Of a DNA stretch of 64,000 nt, positions 18,154 to 28,246 are shown one piece after another (position 1 is the stretch's first letter; the number at the start of each line of letters is the position of its first letter). Under the pieces are notes generated by a model. The model made no database searches. It was not told where the DNA came from and worked only from the letters and a program-made list of their open reading frames with translations. Made by a program: the position numbers and the translations under genes. Source of the DNA: Hyphomonas sp. (GTDB lineage Bacteria > Pseudomonadota > Alphaproteobacteria > Caulobacterales > Hyphomonadaceae); the NCBI RefSeq assembly GCF_013823385.1, contig NZ_PNMA01000009.1:1-64000 (forward strand). Reading direction: 5' to 3'.

Positions 18154-19380
18154 ATGCCTTTCCGTCTCCCGCAATTCGTGTTCCGGCATTATCTCTGGGC
18201 CGGCGCAGCGATCATCCTGGCCTTGCTGCTTGTCTTCGCCTTCCTGCCCCGCCCGCTGGAGGTCCAACTCAGCGAGATCACGCGCGGCGAGGTCAATGTC
18301 GAGGTCCGGGAGGAAGGGCGCACCCGCGTCCGCGACATTTATCTGGTCTCCGCGCCTCAGGCCGGACATCTCCTCAGGATCGGGAACCCGGTGGGCGAGA
18401 CCGTCCAGGCCGGGGAGGTCATCGCCGTGCTCCTGCCGGGGGAGTCTGCATTGCTCGACCCGCGCAGCCGGAGTGACGCCGAAGCCGCGCTCAGGGCGTC
18501 GACCGCAGCTTACAGCGCCGCCGAGGCCGGTCTTGCCGAAGCCGACGCCGCGCTTGAACTCGCCCGGCGGGAAGCTGAACGCGCAGAAACGCTGTTCGCC
18601 AGGGGCGTGTCGGCCCAGGCGGCACTCGACAGGGCACGCACCGAACTGGATGCCTCCCGGACCCGGCGAAACGCGGCGGCAGCAGGCGTTGCCCGGGCGG
18701 CGGCAGAGAGAAACGGCGCCGCGCAGCGGCTCACCCCGCCCCGCAACGGTCAGCGGGAGGCCGATGTCATCGACATCCGCGCGCCTGTCACGGGAAGGGT
18801 GCTGCGGGTCCTGCAGGAAAGCGAAGCGGTCATCGCCGCAGGTGCGCCCATTCTCGAAATCGGCGATCCGGCCAGCCTCGAGATTGTCGCCGAATATCTG
18901 TCCGAGGACGCCGTGCGCATCGCTGCCGGCGCGCCTGTCCGGATCGAAGCCTGGGGCGGAGAGGGGCCCCTGGATGGACGTGTACGGATGGTGGAGCCTT
19001 TCGGCTTCCGCAAGATATCTGCCCTTGGCATCGAGGAGCAGCGCGTCAATGTGATCATCGATTTTGCCGACACTGACGCCGACCCGCAGGTGCAGCGCCT
19101 CGGGCATGGCTACCGGATGGATGTTTTCGCTCTTGTCTGGTCAGGCAGTCATGAATTACGCGTGCCGGTCGCCGCGCTTGTGCGCCAGGGCAGTGGCTGG
19201 GCGGTCTTTCGGGAGGAGAATGGCAAAGCGCTCCTCACCCCTGTGACCATCGGCGCCCAGGATACGCGCCATGCTGTTGTGGCATCCGGTCTTTCCGAGG
19301 GCGACCGTGTGATCCTCTATCCCGGCCGGGATATTGAATCCGGCACGTCAATCCGTGCACGCAAAAATCAGAGCCAGTGA
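18154..19380 (+). CDS. HlyD-type periplasmic adaptor (membrane fusion) protein
   Basis: About 408 residues. ATG 18154 is preferred because GGAGAAG sits just before it; ATG 18142 overlaps the permease stop and is also possible. One N-terminal membrane helix (YLWAGAAIILALLLVFAFL). A biotinyl-lipoyl-like half (VSAPQAGHLLRIGNPVGE) is followed by a long Ala/Glu/Arg coiled coil (about 110-190). The second lipoyl half (IRAPVTGRVLRVLQESEAVI) and a beta-barrel domain follow. This is the MacA/DevB role: linking the inner-membrane exporter to an outer-membrane channel. No TolC-like gene is adjacent. Confidence 0.88.
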   Translation: MPFRLPQFVFRHYLWAGAAIILALLLVFAFLPRPLEVQLSEITRGEVNVEVREEGRTRVRDIYLVSAPQAGHLLRIGNPVGETVQAGEVIAVLLPGESALLDPRSRSDAEAALRASTAAYSAAEAGLAEADAALELARREAERAETLFARGVSAQAALDRARTELDASRTRRNAAAAGVARAAAERNGAAQRLTPPRNGQREADVIDIRAPVTGRVLRVLQESEAVIAAGAPILEIGDPASLEIVAEYLSEDAVRIAAGAPVRIEAWGGEGPLDGRVRMVEPFGFRKISALGIEEQRVNVIIDFADTDADPQVQRLGHGYRMDVFALVWSGSHELRVPVAALVRQGSGWAVFREENGKALLTPVTIGAQDTRHAVVASGLSEGDRVILYPGRDIESGTSIRARKNQSQ

Positions 19381-19588
19381 GCGCAGGAATCGTCGTTCCG
19401 GGAGCAGGATCGGCGCTTTATGAGTAGTTTCCCTTATTAACCCCCTCCTGCTGTTTGCTAGCCTGCGGTTCATCGGTTCAATTTGTGTGATCTGCCGGGC
19501 GGACAACAGATGTCCCCCAAAGGCGCGCACAGCGATTAGCCTGCGCAATCACCTGCGCGGGCGGAACCAGAAAAGGGAGGCATGAGAG

Positions 19589-20356
19589 ATGGCAGAGCTG
19601 GAATTTGCCGGTCAGGTAGCACTGGTTACGGGTGGTTCATCAGGTATTGGCGCGGCGACCGTGAAGGCGTTCTGCAAGGCTGGGGCGGCCGTCGTCATTG
19701 CCGATATTCTGGATGCCGAGGGCAAGGCGCTGGCCGCAGAACTGGCAAAGGCCGGTCATCGCGCAGTCTACCAGCATTGCGATGTGACGCGCGAAGGTGA
19801 CATCGCTGCGGCTGTGGAATGCGCCACCGGAACATTCGGCGCCCTGCATCACGCGTTCAACAATGCCGGTATTGAGGGCGAGGCCGCGCCGGTCGATCAG
19901 GCAACGAATGATGATTGGGAGCGCGTCATCGCGGTCAATCTGCGCGGTGTGTGGTGGTGCATGAAGCATGAGATCCCGGCCATGCGTGCGACGGGAGCGG
20001 CCTGTTCGATCGTCAATTGTTCGTCGATCGCCGGCCTCACCGGCTTTGCAGCTATCCCGGCCTATGTGGCGAGTAAACATGGGGTGGTCGGCCTCACCCG
20101 CAGCGCGGCGCTCGACCTGGCAACAGGATCAATCCGTGTAAATGCAATCTGTCCCGGCGTGATCCAGACCCCGATGATCGACCGGTTTGCGGGCGAAGAC
20201 GGCGCAGCCCGTGAGGCGCTCACATCGGGCGCGCCGATGGCGCGGATGGGCACGCCCGAAGAGATCGCGCGCGCGGTGCTCTGGCTTTGCGGCCGGGGCG
20301 CGAGCTACATGACCGGGCAGGCGATCGCCGTGGACGGCGGCTGGACGGCCCGGTAG
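19589..20356 (+). CDS. Short-chain dehydrogenase/reductase (SDR)
   Basis: 255 residues, a classical SDR. Cofactor motif TGGSSGIGAAT near residue 14, Asp in ADILDAEG (favours NAD), NNAGIEG, and the catalytic Ser-Tyr-Lys in NCSSIAGLTG and YVASKHG. The C-terminus YMTGQAIAVDGGW is typical. GGGAGG upstream of ATG 19589 is a strong ribosome binding site. It stands alone between the exporter trio and the P-type ATPase, so its substrate cannot be inferred. Confidence 0.9.
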   Translation: MAELEFAGQVALVTGGSSGIGAATVKAFCKAGAAVVIADILDAEGKALAAELAKAGHRAVYQHCDVTREGDIAAAVECATGTFGALHHAFNNAGIEGEAAPVDQATNDDWERVIAVNLRGVWWCMKHEIPAMRATGAACSIVNCSSIAGLTGFAAIPAYVASKHGVVGLTRSAALDLATGSIRVNAICPGVIQTPMIDRFAGEDGAAREALTSGAPMARMGTPEEIARAVLWLCGRGASYMTGQAIAVDGGWTAR

Positions 20357-20533
20357 GGGCTGCAGGTAATGCGAGGAGGGGCGTGAAGCATGAAACGGGC
20401 CGCAAGGGGGGGTGATTGCCTCTCGCCTCGGATCGCACACGCGCCTCATCCTTGCCACTGCCGCCGGTGAAATGCGCCACGCTCAGAGACATCCGCCCAG
20501 GAACTGACTGACTCCAACCGCAGGCTTCCGAAC

Positions 20534-23245
20534 ATGACCGACATTGCGACATCTCCCCCGGCTGCCGCGCCGGCCTATCATGCCCGCCCCATTGCCGATG
20601 TCGTGTCGGCGCTCGGCGCTGATCCGAGGCAGGGGTTGACCGAAGCTGAAGCTGCGGCCCGCCTTCAGAAATACGGCCCCAACCGGTTGCCTGAGGGAAA
20701 GCGGCGCCATCCGGCGCTCCGCTTCCTCGCCCATTTCCACAATGTCCTGATCTATGTGCTGATCGGGGCGGGTATTGTGACGGCTTTTCTGGAGCACTGG
20801 ATCGACACCGCCGTCATCCTGGCTGTGGTGGTGGTCAACGCCGTCATCGGCTTCATCCAGGAAGGGCGCGCCGAACAGGCGATGGACGCGATCCGCGACA
20901 TGCTGAGCCCGCACGCCTCGGTCCTGCGGGGCGGGCACCGTATCTCCGTTGACGGAGAAAATATCGTGCCCGGCGACATCGTGCTGCTCGAAGCGGGAGA
21001 TAAAGTGCCTGCCGATTTGCGCCTCATTCAGGCCAGCAATCTTCAGGCCCAGGAAGCGATCCTCACCGGCGAGTCCGTTCCGGTGGCCAAACATGTGGAT
21101 CCGGTGGCGGAAGCCGCGCCCCTCGGCGACCGGAAATGCCTCCTCTTCAGTGGCACCCTGCTGACCTCCGGCACAGCTCGCGGCGTTGTTGTCGCCACCG
21201 GCCAGGAAACCGAGATCGGCCGGATCAGCGGCCTTCTCGGCGAAGTGCAGACGCTGACCACGCCTCTGGTCGCCCAGATGGCAGGCTTTGCCCGCTGGCT
21301 CACGGTGATGATCCTGCTGATATCGGCGGTGCTGCTCCTCTTTGGCTATTTCGTCGATCATTTCGAATTCATCGATGTGTTCATGGCAGTGGTCAGCCTG
21401 GCGGTGGCCGCCATTCCCGAAGGGTTGCCCGCAGTTCTGACAATCACCCTCGCCGTTGGCGTCCAGGCCATGGCGCGCCGCAATGCCATCGTCCGCCGGC
21501 TGCCTGCGATCGAGACGATCGGGTCGGTCTCCGTTATCTGCAGCGACAAGACCGGCACCCTCACCCGCAATGAAATGGTCGTCGCATCCGTTGTGACATC
21601 TGCGGGCACAGCCGAGATCGGTGGGGAGGGCTACGCGCCTGCCGGTCCTGTCACCGGGCTTGACCCGGCCAGCCTCGTCCCGCTCGCCCGGATCGCGGCG
21701 CTCTGCAATGATGCCAGCCTCACGCAGGCGGAGGGCGACTGGCGCGTGGAGGGCGATCCCATGGAGGGCGCCCTCATCGCGCTCGCCGGCAAACTCTCTG
21801 TTCCCCGCGACGAGGTAGAAGCGCAGCATCCGCGCATTGCCGAAATCCCGTTCGATTCCAGCACGCGCTATATGGCGACGCTTCACCGGGACGAAGCCGG
21901 GCGGGGCCTTGCCGGCATCAAGGGCGCGCCTGAGCGGATCGCGGCGATGGCAACCCTTCAGCGCGCCGCCGATGGCGGCACCGAACCTGTCGATCCCGCC
22001 TACTGGCAGAAGATGGGCGATGAGATCGCGGCGCGCGGCATGCGTGTTCTGGCGCTCGCCGAAAAGCCGCTTGCCGCGCCGCCGGATGAATTTGATCCGT
22101 CCACGCTCGAAACCGGTGTCGTTCTCCTCGGCCTCGTCGGCCTCATAGACCCGCCGCGCGCCGAGGCGATCGAAGCGGTTGCTGCCTGTCATGGCGCGGG
22201 TATCGCGGTGAAGATGATTACCGGCGATCATGCGGGCACTGCCGCCGCCATCGGCCGCCAGATCGGCCTCATCAATCCGGACGAAGTGCTCACCGGCGCC
22301 GATCTCGACATGCTGGACGACGCCCAGCTGCAGGCGCGGATCGAGCGGACCAACATCTTCGCCCGCACCAGCCCCGAGCATAAGCTGCGCCTTGTCATGG
22401 CGCTGCAGGCGCGCGGTCTCAGCGTCGCCATGACCGGTGACGGGGTGAATGACGCCCCCGCCCTGAAGCGGGCCGATGCCGGCATCGCCATGGGCCGGAA
22501 GGGATCGGAAGCGGCCAAGGAAGCGGCTGACCTTGTGCTCGCCGACGACAATTTCGCCTCCATCGTGGCCGGCGTACAGGAAGGCCGCACCGTCTACGAC
22601 AATATCAAGAAGGTCATCAGCTGGACCCTGCCGACCAATGCCGGCGAGGCGGCCACGATCATGGTCGCCCTGGTGTTCGGCTTCGCCTTGCCGATGACGC
22701 CGGTGCAGCTTCTCTGGATCAATCTGATCACCGCCGTCACGCTCGGTCTCGCGCTCGCCTTCGAGCCGACCGAGAAGACCACGATGCGCCGTCCGCCCCG
22801 CCCGCGCAGCGAGCCGCTGCTCACCGGCGAACTTGTCTGGCATATCGTTCTGGTATCCACCCTCTTCCTGGCCGCCGTGTACGGTATGTTCCTCTATGCC
22901 AAGGATCAGGGCTATCCGATCGAGCTTGCCCGCACCATCGCGCTGAACACGCTCGTTGTGCTGGAGATATTCCATCTGTTCTTTATCCGGAATATCTATG
23001 GGGCATCGCTGACCTGGGCGGCTGCAAAGGGAACCAGGTTCGTCTGGTTCGCTGTCATCGCCGTCACAGCAGGGCAGTTCGCGATTACCTATGTTCCCTG
23101 GTTGCAGCAGATTTTCGGCACGGCGGCCGTGCCGCTGCAGGACGGCGTTCTCATCGTCGCCGTGGGGGCGGCCTTCTTTGCCATCATCGAAACCGAGAAG
23201 CAGATACGCCTGCGCGTCGCCGGCCTGCGCGGTGTCCATGCCTGA
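20534..23245 (+). CDS. Type II P-type cation-transporting ATPase
   Basis: 903 residues. An N-terminal cation-ATPase domain, actuator motif LTGESVPV, M4 motif AAIPEGLPAV, and phosphorylated Asp338 in CSDKTGTLT. Nucleotide and hinge motifs are TGDGVNDAPALK. M5 has TNAGEAATIM. These place it in the SERCA/PacL-like P2 class. M6 reads NLITAVTLGLAL, with Ala where calcium pumps have the Asp of NxxTD, so calcium specificity is uncertain; a different cation is possible. Full length for the family. A very long antisense ORF covers it and is a codon-bias shadow. Confidence 0.9.
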   Translation: MTDIATSPPAAAPAYHARPIADVVSALGADPRQGLTEAEAAARLQKYGPNRLPEGKRRHPALRFLAHFHNVLIYVLIGAGIVTAFLEHWIDTAVILAVVVVNAVIGFIQEGRAEQAMDAIRDMLSPHASVLRGGHRISVDGENIVPGDIVLLEAGDKVPADLRLIQASNLQAQEAILTGESVPVAKHVDPVAEAAPLGDRKCLLFSGTLLTSGTARGVVVATGQETEIGRISGLLGEVQTLTTPLVAQMAGFARWLTVMILLISAVLLLFGYFVDHFEFIDVFMAVVSLAVAAIPEGLPAVLTITLAVGVQAMARRNAIVRRLPAIETIGSVSVICSDKTGTLTRNEMVVASVVTSAGTAEIGGEGYAPAGPVTGLDPASLVPLARIAALCNDASLTQAEGDWRVEGDPMEGALIALAGKLSVPRDEVEAQHPRIAEIPFDSSTRYMATLHRDEAGRGLAGIKGAPERIAAMATLQRAADGGTEPVDPAYWQKMGDEIAARGMRVLALAEKPLAAPPDEFDPSTLETGVVLLGLVGLIDPPRAEAIEAVAACHGAGIAVKMITGDHAGTAAAIGRQIGLINPDEVLTGADLDMLDDAQLQARIERTNIFARTSPEHKLRLVMALQARGLSVAMTGDGVNDAPALKRADAGIAMGRKGSEAAKEAADLVLADDNFASIVAGVQEGRTVYDNIKKVISWTLPTNAGEAATIMVALVFGFALPMTPVQLLWINLITAVTLGLALAFEPTEKTTMRRPPRPRSEPLLTGELVWHIVLVSTLFLAAVYGMFLYAKDQGYPIELARTIALNTLVVLEIFHLFFIRNIYGASLTWAAAKGTRFVWFAVIAVTAGQFAITYVPWLQQIFGTAAVPLQDGVLIVAVGAAFFAIIETEKQIRLRVAGLRGVHA

Positions 23246-23477
23246 GGCGGCGCGCGGGACATTCGCGAAGGGGGCCGCGATCCTGCCGTGAATGCAGGCG
23301 TTTGAGTGTGTTCCAGCCCTATCGAAGCTGCGGATGGCTGGCTGAAATGCGGAAATGTGGCCGTTCGGACCCGGCATTGACCGGATTGTGCGCAGATGGC
23401 CGCCTCGCAAAGCATATCCGGCCGGGCGCCTTGATGCGGCGCGAGAAAAGCGCAACACTTCTGAGGTGTTACAACAG

Positions 23478-24068
23478 ATGCGGGCGTTGGACGTGAGCAA
23501 TTCACCTGTGGGGTCTCTGCCAATAGACCAGAGCGGCCGGCCGGCACCTTCCGGCGGCGGGCGGTCACATGCGGTTGCCATTGAGGAATTGTACCGGACC
23601 TACTGGAAGGACCTTTGCCAGCAGCTCCGCCGGGCATTTGGCTCTGGCCCGCCTGAGCCGGAAGACGTTGCGCAGGCCGCTTTTGCGCGGTTTGCGGAGC
23701 TTGGCGAGGCGGTGCAGGTTCGCAATCCGCGGGCATTGCTGCTGGTGACTGCCCGGAACATTGTTCTGGATCACAAGCGCCGCAATGGGCGCCATGCGGC
23801 CTATGCCCGGTCGATGCAGGCGGAACTCCTCAATGCGGGCCAGGATGATATCTCGCCGGAACGCGCTCTCCTGGACATGGAGCGGCTGGAGATTGTAAGG
23901 CGCGCCATTGATCAGCTGCCGCACAAACAGAAAGTCGTCCTCAGCCTCCACCGGCATCGCGGATATACCTATCAGCAGATCGTCCAGGAAACCGGCTGGT
24001 CGTATGGGGATGTCTACCGTCAGATGGAATCGGCGCTTGCCTCGCTCTCCGAAGCGTTGAAAAGCTGA
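23478..24068 (+). CDS. FecI-like ECF sigma factor
   Basis: About 196 residues from ATG 23478; the frame is open further upstream but those residues look non-coding. Region 2: EPEDVAQAAFARFAELG with RALLLVTARNIVLDHKRR. Region 4: IDQLPHKQKVVLSLHRHRGY, QQIVQETGWSYGDVYRQMES. It is followed 36 bases later by a FecR-type gene and then a TonB receptor with an STN domain, which is the classical FecI-FecR-FecA surface-signalling layout. It should transcribe the receptor and lipoprotein genes downstream when substrate binds. Confidence 0.88.
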   Translation: MRALDVSNSPVGSLPIDQSGRPAPSGGGRSHAVAIEELYRTYWKDLCQQLRRAFGSGPPEPEDVAQAAFARFAELGEAVQVRNPRALLLVTARNIVLDHKRRNGRHAAYARSMQAELLNAGQDDISPERALLDMERLEIVRRAIDQLPHKQKVVLSLHRHRGYTYQQIVQETGWSYGDVYRQMESALASLSEALKS

Positions 24069-24104
24069 TCGAAATACCAACCGGCCAGGGATGGGCTATC
24101 TGAC

Positions 24105-25127
24105 GTGACTGAGGACAACCGCAAGGGAAACGGGATAGAGGCTGCCGCCCGCAGTTGGGCGGTCTACCTGCATTCCGGCGATGCCCGGCCGGAGAAGGTC
24201 GCGGAGTTTGATGCCTGGCTTGCGGCAGACCGGGCGCACTTGCTGGCGTTCCGCCGCTATGAAAGATTGATGAGCGATCTGGCGCTGATCCCGGAGCTGG
24301 GCGATGTCGACATCGCCGCAGCGCCGAAGCTGCCGCCGGGCCAGCGTCCGCGCGTTCATCGTCCCCAGCAGCTGATCACGGCCCTTGCCCTGATAGTGGT
24401 GGTGCTGGGCGGCGCATTCGTGGGATTGCGCGGGGCTTCGCCCGGTTCCTCGCCGGTGGCTGATCCGGCGTATGAAACGATGATTGCGGAAATCCGCGAT
24501 ATTCATCTGGCCGATGGCAGCATCGTGACCCTCGGTGCCCGCTCGCGCATCGAACCGGCATTTACCGACACGATGCGGATCGTGAAACTGCAGGAGGGGG
24601 AAGCCTTCTTTGATGTGGCGCCTGATCCTGAGCGTCCATTTTATGTTGAAGCCGGGGACCGCCTGATCCGCGTGGTGGGAACACGTTTCGATGTGCGCCA
24701 GGGCCCTGACACCGTAAGAGTGGCCGTGGTGGAGGGGATCGTCGAAGTGCTTCAGGCCGAGACGCCCGCGCAGGCGGAGGCTTCACGCCAGGTGATCGAG
24801 AAGAACGTGCTGCAGGCGGGAGATGAAGTCGTCGCCCGCATCGGGTCTGTCGAGGCCACCCTCGGCGCCATAGAGCCGGCGGAGGCGGCGCCCTGGCGGC
24901 GGGGATGGCTGACCTATGAGGATGCGAGCCTCGCCGAGATCGTGTCGGACGCCAATCGCTACAGCCGGCGGCAGATCATCCTCAAAGATGAACGTATCGG
25001 CGACCTGCGGATGACGGCCGCCTTCAGTGTCGAGAAGATTGATCAGTTCGCCGCGGGCCTTGAGGTCACCTATGGTCTCAGGGCGGATTATGCCGACCCC
25101 ACCAGGATCATCCTGAGCGGTTCGTGA
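24105..25127 (+). CDS. FecR-family anti-sigma/signal transducer
   Basis: 340 residues from GTG 24105. A cytoplasmic DUF4880 segment has ARSWAVYLHSGD and FDAWLAADRAHLLAFRRYE. A single membrane helix (LITALALIVVVLGGAFVGL, about residue 90) is followed by the periplasmic FecR domain (DGSIVTLGARSRIEPAF, GEAFFDVAPDPERPFYVEAG). The C-terminal STN-like domain reads WLTYEDASLAEIVSDANRYS. It holds the FecI-like sigma in check and receives the signal from the TonB receptor. Confidence 0.9.
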   Translation: MTEDNRKGNGIEAAARSWAVYLHSGDARPEKVAEFDAWLAADRAHLLAFRRYERLMSDLALIPELGDVDIAAAPKLPPGQRPRVHRPQQLITALALIVVVLGGAFVGLRGASPGSSPVADPAYETMIAEIRDIHLADGSIVTLGARSRIEPAFTDTMRIVKLQEGEAFFDVAPDPERPFYVEAGDRLIRVVGTRFDVRQGPDTVRVAVVEGIVEVLQAETPAQAEASRQVIEKNVLQAGDEVVARIGSVEATLGAIEPAEAAPWRRGWLTYEDASLAEIVSDANRYSRRQIILKDERIGDLRMTAAFSVEKIDQFAAGLEVTYGLRADYADPTRIILSGS

Positions 25128-25148
25128 CGCCGCCAACCCCCCAGACGC

Positions 25149-25178
25149 GCTTAAAAGTTGGGTGAGCTCTGCTTAAAA
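25149..25178. repeat. Direct repeat GCTTAAAA, 22 bp apart, before the TonB receptor gene
   Basis: Two exact copies of GCTTAAAA at 25149 and 25171, in the gap between fecR-like and receptor genes. A 22-bp offset is two helical turns, as for a dimeric regulator or promoter element. Binding factor unknown. Confidence 0.45.
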
Positions 25179-25311
25179 CCTGCGCATATCCCGGCATGTG
25201 TAAGAAACATTCAACGCAGAACCTCATTTATTTTGGATAATTGGCATCGCACGCTCGTCCTCACTTATGAGGGCTGCCTGCAGGGGGCGCCCATATCGGG
25301 GTTACAATTCC

Positions 25312-28167
25312 ATGCGCAAGACGCTTCCTCCACTTCTCCGGGTCAGCCTGGCGAGCGCGGTCTCGATGACTGCTTTGCAGTTCGCGGCGGCCTCCGCCCA
25401 GATCGCCACCAGTTCGCCGGCAGCATTTGAAATCGAATCCCAGTCGCTGGCCAAAGCGCTGGTGAAGTATTCCGAACAGTCACACATGGTGATCGTGGCG
25501 CCTGTCGAACTCGTGAATGGCAAGACGTCTGCTGCGGTCCAGGGCGTTTTTCCGCCTGAGCAGGCGCTCAACAATCTGCTGACCGGCACGGGCCTGACCG
25601 CTCAGACGCATGAAAGCGGCGCCCTTACGCTCAAACTCGCCTCGGTCGAGGAGGGCCGCAGCCCGGCCCGCCCTTTAGTGATGGCGCAGGCGGCGACCAC
25701 GGCGCCGCAACCCGCACCGGCACGGGCAAGTAGCCCCGCAGAAGATAGCGTCAGCGTCCAGGAAACGGTCATTGTGACCGGTGTTCGCGGCGCGCCGCGC
25801 TCGATCATCGACAGCCCGACACCGATCGATGTGTTCTCGGCCGATGATATTCAGCAGGGCAGCCCGACGGGCGTGTTTGAATCCCTGCGCTATCTGGTGC
25901 CCTCCTTCAACCTGCCGACCCGCGCAGGCGGGGGCACGGCCACGGTTATCGCGACCGGCGGCCTGCGTGGCTTGAACCCGGACCACACCCTCGTCCTCGT
26001 CAACGGCAAGCGCCGCCACAAGACGGCGCTGATCAACTCGGTCTCCTCGCTCTATAACGGCGCTGCGGGCGTTGATCTCAACATGATCCCGTCTTCGGCG
26101 ATTGCGCGCATCGAAGTGCTGCGCGATGGCGCGGCAGCCCAGTATGGGTCTGACGCGATTGCCGGTGTCATCAACATCATCCTGAAAGACAGCCCCGAAG
26201 GCGGTGAAGCCTCGGTCAGCTTCGGCGAGAATTTCGACCGTTCGGACGGGGAGTTCCTCACCGGCTCGCTCAACCAGGGATATGCCATCGGCGAGTCCGG
26301 CTTTGCACATTTCTCCTACAGCTATATGGACCGCAACGCGTCCAACCGCGCCGTGCCGATTGCCGACACGGTGAACCTCTATCCGCTGCTGCCGGGCGGT
26401 GTGCGCGATCCCCGCGAGGCGACGATTGACCGTCTCGTGACGAAAAACTATGGCGCCTTCCCGCAGACCTCCCACACCTTCGGCGTGAACCTCGGCTATG
26501 AGGTCAATGGGCTGGAGCTTTACGGCTTCGGCACTTATGGCGCCCGAACCTCCGTGCTCGACTGGTCCTATCGCGCGCCCAACAATATTGCCTCGCTGCC
26601 GGAACTCTATCCCAACGGCTTCAGCCCGCGTCTGACGATCTATGAAGACGATTTCGAAATCGCCGGGGGCGTGCGCGGCAGCTATGGCGAATGGAACTGG
26701 GATCTCTCGTCCAATTACGGCATCGACATTACCGACTGGGAGAATGACAACGGCCTGAATGCCAGCCTCGGCCCGGCGAGCCCGACGCATTTTGAAGTCG
26801 GCCGGCTGATCTCGTCTGAATGGGTCAACGCGTTTGACGCGACCCGCCCCTATGACCTGGGCAGCTCCGGTGAACTGCAGGTGTCTTTCGGCTTCCAGCA
26901 CCGTCTTGAGAAGTATGAGATCGAAGAAGGCGAAGAAGCCAGCTGGGCCGCCGGCACCTATGTCCGCCCGGTGGGTCAACCCTTCGCTGGCCAGTTGCAG
27001 ACGCCAGGCTCGCAGGCCACCCCCGGCTTCCGTCCGGATGATGCCGGATCTGTTGAACGCAACAACCTGTCCGTCTACGGCGAACTTGGCTGGAGCGCGA
27101 CCGACAAGCTGTTCCTGTCCGGCGCCCTGCGTTTCGAGAGCTTCGATGACGATGCCGGCGAGGAACTGATCTACAAGCTCAATGGCCGCTATGAACTCAC
27201 CGACTGGCTGGCGGCACGTGCGTCGTATAACACGGGCTTCCGGGCGCCGACGCTGGCCCAGCAGGCCTATTCCTCGACCACCAGCCAGTTCCGCGATCTC
27301 AATGGCGACGGTGAGAACGAATTGCTGTTGCTGAAGAACCTGCCGGTCAATTCTGCGGCGGCCATCGCCCTTGGGGCGAGCCCGCTTGTGCCGGAGACTT
27401 CCACCAATATCAGCTTCGGTGTCACCCTGACGCCGCTGAACAATCTGGCCATTACCATTGATGCCTACCGCATTGATGTGGACGACCGGATCGCAGTGAC
27501 TACCACTTTCTCGCCGCTCGACACCCGGTTGTCGGCAGATGGGGTGACGACCATCGGCCGGCAGATCCAGAACATCCTGACGGCAAACGGTCTGCCCGCC
27601 GAGATCAGCGGACAGTACTATACCAATGCCATTGATACGCGCACTGAGGGTGTCGATGTGGTGGCGACCTATATGCTTCCGACAGACGGTTTCGGCGATT
27701 TTGCCTTCAAGGCCGGCTACAACAAGAACGAAACCGAGATCACCGGCATTGTCGATAACCCGGCGTCGCTCTCCGTTCTGGGGGGCATCGTGATCTTTGA
27801 CCGGAGCAAGCAGAATGCCCTGACCACCGCCATTCCCGATTCCAAGATCACCCTTGGACTGGACTGGACGCTCGGCGGTTTCTCGGTCAATGCGCGGACG
27901 ACGCGGTTTGGCACCTATACCGTTCAGAATGCCACAAACCCGGCGGCAGATTATGATGTCGATCCGGCATGGATCACTGATCTCGAAATCGGCTATGCCA
28001 TCAGCGAAGCATTGAGTGTGTTTGCCGGGGCGAACAATGTGTTCAACGAATATCCTCAGGAGATCGCAGCGCCTGGTGCAACGACGGGATCGAACATGTA
28101 CAACACGTTTGCGCCCTTCGGTTTCACGGGCGGCTCCTGGTTCGTTCGCGGCGTCTATAAGTGGTAA
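25312..28167 (+). CDS. TonB-dependent receptor with N-terminal STN signalling domain
   Basis: 951 residues from ATG 25312, with a signal peptide ending at SAQIA. STN domain at about 35-105 ([36 protein letters not shown]) is the part that contacts FecR. A TonB-box-like [10 protein letters not shown] precedes the plug ([20 protein letters not shown]), and a 22-strand-type barrel ends with [12 protein letters not shown]. Plug and barrel are complete. STN plus the upstream FecI/FecR pair indicates substrate-induced transcription. The acylase downstream hints at an N-acylated ligand (peptide, beta-lactam or acyl-homoserine lactone) rather than a siderophore; that is inference. Confidence 0.92.
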   Translation: MRKTLPPLLRVSLASAVSMTALQFAAASAQIATSSPAAFEIESQSLAKALVKYSEQSHMVIVAPVELVNGKTSAAVQGVFPPEQALNNLLTGTGLTAQTHESGALTLKLASVEEGRSPARPLVMAQAATTAPQPAPARASSPAEDSVSVQETVIVTGVRGAPRSIIDSPTPIDVFSADDIQQGSPTGVFESLRYLVPSFNLPTRAGGGTATVIATGGLRGLNPDHTLVLVNGKRRHKTALINSVSSLYNGAAGVDLNMIPSSAIARIEVLRDGAAAQYGSDAIAGVINIILKDSPEGGEASVSFGENFDRSDGEFLTGSLNQGYAIGESGFAHFSYSYMDRNASNRAVPIADTVNLYPLLPGGVRDPREATIDRLVTKNYGAFPQTSHTFGVNLGYEVNGLELYGFGTYGARTSVLDWSYRAPNNIASLPELYPNGFSPRLTIYEDDFEIAGGVRGSYGEWNWDLSSNYGIDITDWENDNGLNASLGPASPTHFEVGRLISSEWVNAFDATRPYDLGSSGELQVSFGFQHRLEKYEIEEGEEASWAAGTYVRPVGQPFAGQLQTPGSQATPGFRPDDAGSVERNNLSVYGELGWSATDKLFLSGALRFESFDDDAGEELIYKLNGRYELTDWLAARASYNTGFRAPTLAQQAYSSTTSQFRDLNGDGENELLLLKNLPVNSAAAIALGASPLVPETSTNISFGVTLTPLNNLAITIDAYRIDVDDRIAVTTTFSPLDTRLSADGVTTIGRQIQNILTANGLPAEISGQYYTNAIDTRTEGVDVVATYMLPTDGFGDFAFKAGYNKNETEITGIVDNPASLSVLGGIVIFDRSKQNALTTAIPDSKITLGLDWTLGGFSVNARTTRFGTYTVQNATNPAADYDVDPAWITDLEIGYAISEALSVFAGANNVFNEYPQEIAAPGATTGSNMYNTFAPFGFTGGSWFVRGVYKW

Positions 28168-28246
28168 TTTGAAGCATAGGGCCCGGCAGACCGCTGCCGG
28201 GCCCTATCCATTCTGCAGGCAGATAAAAATCGAGAGGATTTCAGGG

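Noticed and set aside
20483-23581. 1032-residue ORF antisense to the P-type ATPase
   Set aside because: The plus strand encodes a fully conserved ATPase. The antisense protein is His/Gly/Asp/Arg-rich with no domain, a known artefact of high-GC third codon positions.
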